Shown here piece after piece: positions 8,413 to 15,946 of a stretch of 38,951 nucleotides of DNA; positions within the stretch are counted from its first letter, which is position 1; the number at the start of each line of letters is the position of its first letter. Source of the DNA: an uncultured Oscillospiraceae bacterium. GTDB lineage: Bacteria; Bacillota; Clostridia; Oscillospirales; Oscillospiraceae. Location: contig CALXFP010000005.1 in the NCBI GenBank assembly GCA_944387615.1, forward strand, positions 1 to 38,951. Direction: 5' to 3'. The translations under genes were made by a program, and so were the position numbers. The notes beneath the pieces were generated by a model. It made no database searches and had not been told where the DNA came from. It was given only the letters and a program-made list of their open reading frames with translations.

Positions 8413-8428
8413 GTATCTTCCCTCTTTC

Positions 8429-9421
8429 TTACCGCTGGGAGGCCGCAGCAGCAGCCAGCGCGCAGCGCAGTGTAACCGGTTCCATCTCCTCTTCGCTGTC
8501 CGGAATCAGACGGTCGATGTGGTGCAGAACCATGTGGGTATTTTTCAGTACCGCCATACGCAGCGGCTCCAGAATGGCGGTGCCGCCGCAGTAGTAGATG
8601 TCCTGAAGATTGTTCTCCCGGTTTTCGTAGGCGTAGAAGTTCAGGGCCTTGAGCACCTCCACCGCCAGGGCGTTGTAGGCGTTGACGCAGCAGTCCAGAC
8701 CCAGCACGCCGTTCATGTTGTTTTCCTTGTAAGTACGGGCGGTGCGGGGGTCAATCTTCAGCTCGGCGGCGATGGTCTCGTCCAGGAGCTGGCCGCCCAT
8801 TTCGATTTCCTTGCCCATCATAAACTTGCCGTTTGCGTAGATGTAGACGAAGGTGGAGCTGTAGCCGATGTCCAGGATGCACAGTTCCTTGGGGGCATTT
8901 TTTGCCTGACGCACCAGATTCAGCCAGGCCATCTCTGCGGGAACGGCGATTTTCAGGGTCAGACCGGCCTTGCGGAAGATGGTATGCCAGCTTTCCAGCA
9001 GCTCTTTTCTGGCGGCTGCGGCGAACAGCTCCAGCTGATCGGCCTGACCGTCGCCAGTCTTTTTGGTGTCCATCACGGCGTAGTCGTAGTGATATTTTGC
9101 CCCGTCCTGCCCTACAAAGTCCCGGAATTCAAAGGGCAGATTCAGCTCCAGCTGCTGCTGGCTCATCATGGGCATGCTCACCCGATGGGCCAGAACCGTC
9201 CGGGGGGAGAGCACCAGCGCCGCGTTTCCTCCGGGCATGCGGTAATGCTTGCGCATTTCTTTGAGAAAATTTGCCATGGCGTCGGGGGATGTGACCCGTC
9301 CTTCCCGCACCAGGTTTTCCGGCAGCTGCTGGATTGCCATTTGCTTGACCTGGCCGTTGCTGAGCAAGACCATTTTCACCGTGTCGCTGCCTACTTCAAT
9401 ACCGATCATCTTTCCTGCCAT
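8429..9421 (-). CDS. pilM: PilM, actin-like type IV pilus assembly ATPase
   Basis: A cytoplasmic actin/FtsA-fold protein that couples the assembly motor to PilN and PilO. Seen: the phosphate-1 motif IGIEVGSDTVKM at residues 6-17, the phosphate-2 motif ILDIGYSSTFVYIY near 186-199, and the adenosine motif YYCGGTA near 282-288. The 330 residues match the family (about 350). The frame is open back to 9472, but the start at 9421 (MAGKMIG) is chosen because AGGGAGG lies eight bases before it and the first 17 residues of the longer form look unnatural. It follows pilD by about 90 bases and precedes pilN by 16. Confidence 0.9.
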   Translation of the reverse strand: MAGKMIGIEVGSDTVKMVLLSNGQVKQMAIQQLPENLVREGRVTSPDAMANFLKEMRKHYRMPGGNAALVLSPRTVLAHRVSMPMMSQQQLELNLPFEFRDFVGQDGAKYHYDYAVMDTKKTGDGQADQLELFAAAARKELLESWHTIFRKAGLTLKIAVPAEMAWLNLVRQAKNAPKELCILDIGYSSTFVYIYANGKFMMGKEIEMGGQLLDETIAAELKIDPRTARTYKENNMNGVLGLDCCVNAYNALAVEVLKALNFYAYENRENNLQDIYYCGGTAILEPLRMAVLKNTHMVLHHIDRLIPDSEEEMEPVTLRCALAAAAASQR

Positions 9422-9512
9422 TTCAGAACCTCCCTGCCGCCGGGCGGCAATGTGTTGAAAATATATGCACACCCCCGGCAGGCCGGAGGTGGTGCTTCGG
9501 AACCGGGGCCGC

Positions 9513-10298
9513 TCAGAACAGCCCCAGATACCAGCTGCAAATTTCCTGACCGAACAGCAGCGTCAGCCAGGCGGCGCCGGCGATTGCCGGGCCGAAGGGA
9601 AAGGCTACCCCCCGTTTTGTGCCGCAGGCCAGCGCCACCGCAATGCCCAGCACACAGGCGAGCATCACCATCAGCAGCCAGTTCATCAGGGGGAAGAACA
9701 GCCCCAGCATTGCCAGGAGCTTGATATCGCCGCCGCCCATGCTGGGCTTGCCCAGCACCTTGTCCAGCAGCATCACCAGAAGCAGAATCACCGCCCCCAG
9801 GGCCGCACCCCGAACCAGGCAGATGCCGGTCTGGGTCAGTCCTTCCTGCCAGGCGCACAGTCCCAGCCGCACCAGGGCGGGAATCAGCAGAAAGCGGTGG
9901 GGAATCAGCTGCACATCCAGGTCAACGATGGACAGGCAGAACAGGCAGCTGCACAGCACCAGATTCTGGGCAAGTTCCAGGGTGATGCCAAAGCGCAGCA
10001 GCAAACTCACGTACACCACTGCCAGGGTCAGCTCCGACGCCGGGTAGCGCCAGGAAATGGGGGCGCCGCAGTGCCGGCAGCGGCCCTTCTGCAAAAGCCA
10101 GCTGACCAGGGGAATCAGCTCCCCGGGGCCAAGGGTGTGACCGCAGGCAGCGCAGCGGCTGCGGCCGGAGCCCCAGCCTTCCTCCCTGGCAATCCGCCAG
10201 GAAAGACAGTGCAGGGCGCTGCCCATCACCAGACCCAGCAGGGCCGTGAGTACCATCAGATAGCCCGCCCAGAAGGGGGGCAGCGGGGACAAAGCCAT
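9513..10298 (-). CDS. pilD: Prepilin leader peptidase / N-methyltransferase (PilD, A24A family)
   Basis: A polytopic membrane aspartic protease that removes prepilin leader peptides after glycine and methylates the new N terminus. Seen: a cytoplasmic domain with two CxxC zinc pairs (CAAC near 48-51 and CRHC near 73-76), the first catalytic aspartate region IVDLDVQLIP, the second motif GGGDIKL, and seven to eight hydrophobic segments. At 261 residues it is a complete bifunctional form. It would process the two ordinary pilins in this operon, the giant prepilin and probably the other pilin-like proteins across the divergent promoter. AAAGGAGC lies before the start. It is separated from pilA by 184 bases holding three hairpins. 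Confidence 0.95.
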   Translation of the reverse strand: MALSPLPPFWAGYLMVLTALLGLVMGSALHCLSWRIAREEGWGSGRSRCAACGHTLGPGELIPLVSWLLQKGRCRHCGAPISWRYPASELTLAVVYVSLLLRFGITLELAQNLVLCSCLFCLSIVDLDVQLIPHRFLLIPALVRLGLCAWQEGLTQTGICLVRGAALGAVILLLVMLLDKVLGKPSMGGGDIKLLAMLGLFFPLMNWLLMVMLACVLGIAVALACGTKRGVAFPFGPAIAGAAWLTLLFGQEICSWYLGLF

Positions 10299-10337
10299 AG
10301 GAAAAGCTCCTTTTTCTCTCTAGGGGAAATGGGGGAT

Positions 10338-10464
10338 ACACAGCCGGGTCTGCCAAATTAGCCAGGCCCGGCTGTGTACCTCCCGTTCACCCCGGCCCAT
10401 TGGGCCGGGGTACGGGTGGAACAGGATTCAGGTGCGTTCCCGAACCGCAACCCATGGTTCGGGA
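10338..10464. promoter_or_regulatory. Three consecutive hairpins between pilA and pilD
   Basis: Three perfect stems lie in a row: ACACAGCCGGG with its complement (10338-10377, 11 bp), ACCCCGGCCC / GGGCCGGGGT (10389-10411, 10 bp, 3-base loop), and TCCCGAACC / GGTTCGGGA (10438-10464, 9 bp). None has a good T run on the minus strand, so partial attenuation or RNA processing/stabilisation is more likely than full termination. Their place just after the major pilin fits a need for more pilin than machinery. Confidence 0.6.
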
Positions 10465-10482
10465 GTGAGTGGGGGATAGTGA

Positions 10483-10953
10483 TTAGCCTTCAGAAGAAGG
10501 AGTGGTCTCACCAGCTGCAGCATCAGCAAAGTTGGCAATATACTGGCCATCAAAAGACAGCTTGACTTCACCATTGACATACTCGACAACCATCGGTGTA
10601 TCAGCAGCAACTTCGGGATCAGTGGTCGCCTTAGCAGTAGGTACCTCAGGGGCGGTTCCGCCACCAGTAGGAGTCTTAACACAACTCTGCACAGTAGTAG
10701 TGCCTCCTGCTGCTGCAGCTTTGATTGCAGCAAGGTCATACTTAGCTTCATCGTTTGTCAGCAAAGCAGTAGTGATTTCAGCCTTGACAGAACGCAGGTT
10801 GGCAGCGTTGGTGGCGCAGGCAGCCTTGTTGGTGGAGTTGCCCACAACGGGGATAACGATGGCAACCAAGACAGCAATGATGGCGATAACAACCAGCATT
10901 TCGATCAGGGTGAAGCCCTTTTTATTGCGCAGGGCGTTCATTTTCTCAGTCAT
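10483..10953 (-). CDS. pilA: Type IV major prepilin (PilA-like)
   Basis: A 156-residue prepilin. The leader MTEKMNALRNKKG ends at glycine 13 and is followed by the N-methylation motif FTLIE with Glu at +5 and the hydrophobic helix MLVVIAIIAVLVAIVIPVV. Then comes the conserved AACATNAANLRS and a small Thr/Ala/Pro-rich globular part with two cysteines (in AACATN and QSCVK) that could form a disulfide. The start at 10953 is preferred over 10971 because AGAGGTG lies before it. Codon use is less GC-rich at third positions than in the flanking genes. It is called the major pilin because it is compact, strongly composed of small residues and followed by hairpins; the paralogue upstream is the alternative. 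Confidence 0.88.
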   Translation of the reverse strand: MTEKMNALRNKKGFTLIEMLVVIAIIAVLVAIVIPVVGNSTNKAACATNAANLRSVKAEITTALLTNDEAKYDLAAIKAAAAGGTTTVQSCVKTPTGGGTAPEVPTAKATTDPEVAADTPMVVEYVNGEVKLSFDGQYIANFADAAAGETTPSSEG

Positions 10954-11014
10954 GATGTTTACACCTCTCATAAAATTTTAAGTAAAGTTTGCCGCCCGCA
11001 GGCAGCTATCGCTT

Positions 11015-11036
11015 CCGCCGTGGGTTGCATCGGCGG
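11015..11036 (-). promoter_or_regulatory. Hairpin between the two ordinary prepilin genes
   Basis: CCGCCG and CGGCGG pair around a 10-base loop in the 94-base gap upstream of pilA. It is too weak to be called a terminator, but could be part of a leader or RNA-processing structure for pilA. Confidence 0.3.
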
Positions 11037-11047
11037 GAAAAGCCAAA

Positions 11048-11467
11048 TCAGGATTCGGGAACATAGTTTCCTTCTGCTCCGGCAGCGAAGTCCTCCACCT
11101 TTAACCCATTGAAAGTGCAGTAAAATTCAAAGGGGTTGGGAGTGAACTCGATTCTCATTTCCTTTCCGGCAGGACAATCCGGAGAGGAGGTTTTCTTGGC
11201 AGTGGGCAGTGCTTTCACAGCATGCGTTTCAATGTAGCCATTCGATAACACGGTAAATGTATAGCTGGTTTCGTCATTGCGCTGGTAGGCCATGGTAACC
11301 TCTGACTGAATCGCCCGCAAATTAGCAGCATTAGTCACACAAGCTGCCTGGTTGGCATAACTGGACACAATGGGAACAACCATCGACACCAGCACCGCAA
11401 TCACGGCAATCACCACCAGCATTTCCATTAGGGTAAAGCCCTTCCGGGTACGTTGATTCTGATTCAC
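11048..11467 (-). CDS. Type IV prepilin (second, PilA-like paralogue)
   Basis: A 139-residue prepilin. The leader (V/M)NQNQRTRKG is followed by FTLMEMLVVIAVIAVLVSMVV, with Glu at +5 of the mature chain. After the helix comes AACVTNAANLRAIQSEVT, which closely matches the same part of the pilin encoded next to it, so the two are probably a duplication that diverged in the C-terminal half. There are cysteines at AACVTN, SPDCPAG and FYCTF. I chose GTG at 11465-11467 as start because AAGAGGACG lies just before it; the longer open frame to 11533 overlaps pilC and begins with an implausible Cys-rich stretch. It may be a minor pilin. Confidence 0.87.
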   Translation of the reverse strand: MNQNQRTRKGFTLMEMLVVIAVIAVLVSMVVPIVSSYANQAACVTNAANLRAIQSEVTMAYQRNDETSYTFTVLSNGYIETHAVKALPTAKKTSSPDCPAGKEMRIEFTPNPFEFYCTFNGLKVEDFAAGAEGNYVPES

Positions 11468-11483
11468 GGTTTTCGTCCTCTTC

Positions 11484-12701
11484 TTAGTACATGCTGAACA
11501 GGGGCAGGTACACCGACAGCAGGATAAACACAACCATGGCCGCCAGAACGATGACGATACAGGGTTCCAGAATGCTCAGGGCACGCTGGACGGCGGTGTT
11601 TACTTCCCCGGTGTAGTAGTCGCTGACCACGTTCAGGGTATCTTCCAGGCTGCCGGTTTCCTCGCCTACGGCGGTCATTTCCAGCAGCAGGGGAGGCAGC
11701 CACTGGCTCTCCCGCAGACAGTCGCCCAGCCGGCGGCCGGTGATGACGCCCTCGGCTGCGGCCTGGATGTCATGGGAAATCAGATAATTGGTTGCCACAT
11801 TGCCGGTAATCTTGGCAGACTCCACAATGGGCAGGCCGCTGGCCAGCATGGTGGACATGGTGCTGGCAAACTGGCTGGCGGCGCTCATCTGATTGACCAG
11901 GCCGATGCCCGGGAAGGTCAGGGCAATCCGGGCAAAGAGCTTCCGGCCGGATTCGGTTTTGCTGTAGAGCTTACCCGCCAGAGCGATGGCCGCCACAATG
12001 GCAATCAGCAGCAAATAATACTTGGTCATAAAGTGGGACATGGCAATCAGCGCCTGGGTCACCCCGGGCAGCTCCTGTCCCATGCTGGCAAAGCTGCTTT
12101 CAAACACCGGCACAGCCTTAATCATAATCACGGCGATAACCACCACCGCCACCACAATCAGCATGATGGGGTAGACCATGGCGCTGCCGACCTTGCTGCG
12201 CACGGCGTGGGCGTTCTCGTAATAGGTCTTCAGCCGGGAGAAGCTGTCGTCCAGCTTACCGCTGGCTTCGCCGGCCCGGATGGTCTCAATGAAGGTATTG
12301 GGCAGGGTCTTGCCCCGGGTGGCCAGACTGTCCGCCAGACCGTGACCGGCCTGCACGTCCCCGGCTACCTGCTCCAGGATTCTCTTCAGGGTCTTGTTCT
12401 GCTCGTTTTCCGCAACCAGATTCAGGCTGCGCACCAGAGGAAGGCCGGCTTTCAGCTCAATGGCCAGCTGGCTGCACAGCAGGCTCAGCTCTTTTTCCTT
12501 GATCTTGCCGCCGCCCAGCAGTTCGCCGATGTCGGCATTGAGCACGCCGGAAATGCCGGAGGCCTTCTCCGGCTGAACCGACAGCACCACATGACAGCTG
12601 CTGCGGGCACGGGCCACCGCTTCCTGCTCGTCAAAGGCATCAATCACGCCTTCAACGGGGCTGCCGTTGGCGGAAAGGCCCCGATAACGATAGGTAATCA
12701 T
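11484..12701 (-). CDS. pilC: PilC, type IV pilus inner-membrane platform protein
   Basis: A polytopic protein on which the PilB and PilT motors act to insert or remove pilins. The 405 residues match the GspF/PilC family. Seen: the N-terminal MITYRYRGLSANG, two homologous GspF domains (about 70-190 and 270-395), and three main membrane helices, for example VYPIMLIVVAVVVIAVIMI near 170-190, LLLIAIVAAIALAG, and the C-terminal IVIVLAAMVVFILLSVYLPLF. It lies between pilT and the prepilins in the same direction. Confidence 0.95.
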   Translation of the reverse strand: MITYRYRGLSANGSPVEGVIDAFDEQEAVARARSSCHVVLSVQPEKASGISGVLNADIGELLGGGKIKEKELSLLCSQLAIELKAGLPLVRSLNLVAENEQNKTLKRILEQVAGDVQAGHGLADSLATRGKTLPNTFIETIRAGEASGKLDDSFSRLKTYYENAHAVRSKVGSAMVYPIMLIVVAVVVIAVIMIKAVPVFESSFASMGQELPGVTQALIAMSHFMTKYYLLLIAIVAAIALAGKLYSKTESGRKLFARIALTFPGIGLVNQMSAASQFASTMSTMLASGLPIVESAKITGNVATNYLISHDIQAAAEGVITGRRLGDCLRESQWLPPLLLEMTAVGEETGSLEDTLNVVSDYYTGEVNTAVQRALSILEPCIVIVLAAMVVFILLSVYLPLFSMY

Positions 12702-12734
12702 AGGTTATTCACCCTTTCTTCTGTGTAAAGTCCA

Positions 12735-13796
12735 TCAGAACATGGTGGCTTTGCGCACATAGGCCGGATCGTGGGCGGCCTGAATGGCGGTTTCGCTGGT
12801 GATCTGATGCTGCTTGTAAAGGCTGATGAGAGAATTGTCCATCAGCACGCAGCCTTCGGCGGCGCTGGTGGCAATGACGTTGGTGATCTGGGGGGTCTTG
12901 CCCTCCCGGATCAGATTGCGCACGGCACTGTTGACCATCAGCACTTCGCAGGCCTTGGCCCGGCCCCGGCCGGACATGTGGGGCAGCAGCTGCTGACACA
13001 GCACAGCCTGCAGCGTCATACTCAGCTGCAGGCGAATCTGGGCCTGCTGATCCGCCGGGAACACGTCCACAATTCGGTTCACCGCATCGGCGGCGCTGTT
13101 GGTATGCAGCGTGGCAAACACCAGATGGCCCGTCTCCGCCGCCAGAAGGGCGGTGGAAATGGTGGAAAGGTGCCGCATTTCGCCGATGAGGATGACGTCC
13201 GGGTCCTCCCGGAGGATGGCTTTCAGGCCGTCCTCATAGCAGCGGGTATCCTGCCCCACCTCCCGCTGGTTGATGACGCATTTGTCCGGGTGGTAGATGT
13301 ACTCGATGGGGTCTTCCAGGGTGATGATGTGCTTTTGCTGGGTGTGGTTGATCTGGTCGAGAATACAGGCCAGGGTCGTGGACTTGCCGCTGCCGGTTTC
13401 GCCGGTGACCAGCACAATGCCCTGGTTGAAGTTGGCAAATCTCTGCACCGCAGGGGGCAGATCCAGCTCGGCAAAGGTGGGAATGTGGTCGTTGAGCAGA
13501 CGAATGGCGGCGGAAACGCAGCCCTGCTGGCGGAACAGATTCACACGGCAGCGGATGCCGCCGGGGAAGCTGGTGGCCAGGTCCTGCTCGCCGATCACAG
13601 CAATTTCGTCATAGGAGTTGGACAGCATGCGGGCGTAGGCTTCGCACTCGGCCTCGGTCAGGGGACGGTCATTGAGGTTAATCAGCTTTCCGTCCACCCG
13701 CAGCCGGATGGGAATGCCGCACACCAGGTGAATATCGCTGGCACGGCAGCGGGATGCGTACTCGATGATATACGGTAAATCCAGAAAATCCTTCAC
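12735..13796 (-). CDS. pilT: PilT, type IV pilus retraction ATPase
   Basis: A hexameric cytoplasmic ATPase that powers pilus disassembly and twitching. 353 residues. Seen: Walker A GETGSGKST (residues 132-140), the Asp box in ITLEDPIEYIYH, Walker B DPDVILIGEMR, the His box GHLVFATLHTNSAADAVNRI, and a C-terminal LIREGKTPQI corresponding to the PilT AIREGK motif. Unusually, the sequence after Walker B reads RHLSTI where PilT proteins normally have RDLETI. The start is GTG (13794-13796) with AAGGA 11 bases upstream. Its presence argues for a retractable pilus rather than a pure secretion or competence pseudopilus. Confidence 0.93.
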   Translation of the reverse strand: MKDFLDLPYIIEYASRCRASDIHLVCGIPIRLRVDGKLINLNDRPLTEAECEAYARMLSNSYDEIAVIGEQDLATSFPGGIRCRVNLFRQQGCVSAAIRLLNDHIPTFAELDLPPAVQRFANFNQGIVLVTGETGSGKSTTLACILDQINHTQQKHIITLEDPIEYIYHPDKCVINQREVGQDTRCYEDGLKAILREDPDVILIGEMRHLSTISTALLAAETGHLVFATLHTNSAADAVNRIVDVFPADQQAQIRLQLSMTLQAVLCQQLLPHMSGRGRAKACEVLMVNSAVRNLIREGKTPQITNVIATSAAEGCVLMDNSLISLYKQHQITSETAIQAAHDPAYVRKATMF

Positions 13797-13838
13797 GTTG
13801 GAGCTAGTCCTTTCCTTGTTTTTGTCAGAAAACGGCGG

Positions 13839-15527
13839 TTACATGTCCGTGGAGTTGACGGTGCGGTAGGCTTCTTCCACCGTGGTCACGCCCTGCTGAA
13901 CCAGCCGGACGCAGTCGGCAAGCAGGGGCTGGAAATCCCCGGATTCAATGACCCGCATCAGCTCACTGTGGGGTACATTGTCGGCGATGGCCCGTTTGAT
14001 ATCGGCGCTGAGCACCAGAATTTCAAATACGGCGGTACGGCCCCGGTAGCCGGTATTGAAGCAGGAGGGACAGCCCCGGCCCCGGTAGAATTTCACACCC
14101 GGGCGCACCGGCAGGTGCAGCATCTCCAGCTCCTCGGCGGTAGCGGTATACTCCTGGCGGCAGTCGGGGCAGATCCGGCGGACAAGCCGCTGGCTGATGA
14201 TGCCCTTCAGCGCCGTTGCCACCAGATAGGGCTCCACGCCGATATCCAGCAGACGATCCAGGGTGCTGGGTGCGTCGTTGGTATGCAGGGTCGAGAGCAC
14301 CAGGTGGCCGGTGATGGCGGCGCGCATGGCAATCTGGGCAGTTTCGCCGTCACGAATCTCACCCACGGCAATGATGTCCGGGTCCTGACGCAGAATGCTG
14401 CGCAGACCGCTGGCAAAGGTCATGCCCGTTTTCTCGTTGATCTGGACCTGATTGACGCCGTCCAGGTTGTATTCCACCGGGTCTTCCAGAGTCACCAGGT
14501 TCACCAAGTCGGTATTGAGCTGGCCGATCATGGTGTACATACTGCTGGATTTACCGCTGCCGGTGGGTCCGACGATGAGGATCACGCCGTTGCTGTTTTC
14601 CAGCAGGGCGTTGAATTTTTCCAGGTTGCGGCCGCTCAGGCCGATGCCCTTGGTGTTGAGCAGGGCATTGCTCTTGTTCAGCAGACGGATAACCACCTTT
14701 TCACCGTAAACGGTGGGCAGGGTGGAAATACGCAGGTCGATATCCTTTTCTCCCATGCGGATATTGCTGCGGCCGTCCAGGGGAATCTTGTGCTCGGCGA
14801 TGTTCATGTTGCCCATGACCTTGATACGGGCAATCACCGCCGACTGGGTGGCGCGGGGAACGGTAAAGGCACGGCGCAGAACGCCGTCAATACGCATACG
14901 CACCACCATTTCGTGTTCCCGGGGTTCCAGGTGAATATCGCTGGCGCCCTGGTTCACGGCGTATTCCAGAATGCTGTTGACCAGTCGGATGGTAGGCGCC
15001 GCATTTTCGTTGTCGGCACCGATGACATTGGCCGCAACGGCGCTCTGCACGTCGGTATCGGATTCACTTTTCAGCTCCTGCAGGGCTTTCTGGGCATCTT
15101 CGTCGCCGTACAGATTGTTCAGCGCCCGGTCGATGCCATCCGGCGTAGAGATCATGGGAACCACCCGGCGGCGGGTAGCGGCTTTGACAGCCTCAATGGC
15201 CACAAAGTTCAGCGGATCCTCCATGGCCAGGTGCAGCACGGCGCTGTCCACGCTGACGGGAATCACCCGGTATTTCTTTGCCAGAGACCGAGGCAGAACC
15301 CGGGCCAGCTCCGCTCCGGGAGGATCGGCAATCAGGTCAACGAAATCCACGCCCAGCTGGCGCACCAGGGTGTTGTACAGGTGCTGGGGTTTGATATATC
15401 CTCTGCTTGCCAGAATCTCACCCAGCTTGCGGCCGTCCTTTTTCTGTTCTTCCAGTGCGGCGGTCAGCTGCTGTTCGGTAATCAGACCGACGGATACCAG
15501 CATATCGCCCAAACGTTTATAAGCCAT
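13839..15527 (-). CDS. pilB: PilB, type IV pilus assembly ATPase
   Basis: A hexameric GspE/PilB motor for pilin polymerisation. 562 residues. Seen: an N-terminal GspE/MshE-type domain (about 5-140) beginning KRLGDMLVSVGLI; Walker A GPTGSGKSS at 320-328; Asp box TLEDPVEYNLDGV; Walker B RQDPDIIAVGEIRDGET; His box GHLVLSTLHTNDAPSTLDRL; and the zinc tetracysteine CPDC...CPSC. The start ATG at 15527 follows GTAGGAAA; an in-frame TTG at 15554 is less likely. It is the first gene of the pilus operon, directly after the divergent promoter region. Confidence 0.95.
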   Translation of the reverse strand: MAYKRLGDMLVSVGLITEQQLTAALEEQKKDGRKLGEILASRGYIKPQHLYNTLVRQLGVDFVDLIADPPGAELARVLPRSLAKKYRVIPVSVDSAVLHLAMEDPLNFVAIEAVKAATRRRVVPMISTPDGIDRALNNLYGDEDAQKALQELKSESDTDVQSAVAANVIGADNENAAPTIRLVNSILEYAVNQGASDIHLEPREHEMVVRMRIDGVLRRAFTVPRATQSAVIARIKVMGNMNIAEHKIPLDGRSNIRMGEKDIDLRISTLPTVYGEKVVIRLLNKSNALLNTKGIGLSGRNLEKFNALLENSNGVILIVGPTGSGKSSSMYTMIGQLNTDLVNLVTLEDPVEYNLDGVNQVQINEKTGMTFASGLRSILRQDPDIIAVGEIRDGETAQIAMRAAITGHLVLSTLHTNDAPSTLDRLLDIGVEPYLVATALKGIISQRLVRRICPDCRQEYTATAEELEMLHLPVRPGVKFYRGRGCPSCFNTGYRGRTAVFEILVLSADIKRAIADNVPHSELMRVIESGDFQPLLADCVRLVQQGVTTVEEAYRTVNSTDM

Positions 15528-15685
15528 GCGTGCCTGTTTCCTACCTTTCTGCAAATAAATTCGGGTTTATCCCGTGACGCAGAAACTGCGCACATAAAAT
15601 CGAAATCACAAGATGATATTTAATAACTTTTGGTGTGTTTCAAAACCATCTTATAATATTTCATATCATTACTATAGACGAAAAT

Positions 15686-15714
15686 AGTATACTCTCCGCC
15701 GAGACAAATCGCAA
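15686..15714 (-). promoter_or_regulatory. Promoter of the pilB...pilO operon
   Basis: On the minus strand TTGCGA (15709-15714), a 17-base spacer and TATACT (15686-15691). Other AT-rich -10-like sites lie nearer pilB (for example TATAGT around 15672-15677), so this is the best candidate and not the only one. Confidence 0.55.
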
Positions 15715-15779
15715 GCACGAAAACATAAAAAATTTTCAACTGTTAATTTTTTGTTAATATTGCTGAAAAACTTTCGTGC
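15715..15779. repeat. Inverted repeat with inner direct repeats between divergent pilus promoters
   Basis: GCACGAAA (15715-15722) and TTTCGTGC (15772-15779) are perfect complements 49 bases apart, and TGTTAAT occurs twice at 11-base spacing inside them. The arrangement suggests protein binding on one face of the DNA, possibly with looping. Confidence 0.45.
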
Positions 15780-15819
15780 ACACCCGGAAATATTATATCG
15801 TTTTCATATGAACCTTCTA

Positions 15820-15848
15820 TTGAATGCAGGAAATACATATGATAATAT
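15820..15848 (+). promoter_or_regulatory. Promoter of the giant prepilin operon
   Basis: TTGAAT (15820-15825), a 17-base spacer and TAATAT (15843-15848), about 95 bases before the ATG at 15947. Confidence 0.6.
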
Positions 15849-15946
15849 ATATAACAATTATAGATAAAAAGAATACTATTCATCTTTAATATGGTATCCT
15901 GATGTAAAAAATCAACAGGATATTAGAGAAAGGAAACGTTGAAATT

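Larger units (their letters stand above)
15528..15946. promoter_or_regulatory. AT-rich divergent control region between the two pilus operons
   Basis: This 419-base gap holds no convincing gene. It is sharply AT-rich compared with the GC-rich flanks. It contains a minus-strand promoter for pilB, a plus-strand promoter for the giant prepilin, an 8-base inverted repeat spanning 15715-15779, and two TGTTAAT direct repeats (15741-15747, 15752-15758) 11 bases apart between the promoters. Both 5' leaders are long: about 150 bases to pilB and about 90 bases to the giant prepilin. Confidence 0.65.

Noticed and set aside
15528..15554. Longer N terminus of PilB starting at TTG 15554
   Set aside because: The ATG at 15527 begins the conserved KRLGDML start of the family and has an upstream AGGAAA; the TTG lacks a site.
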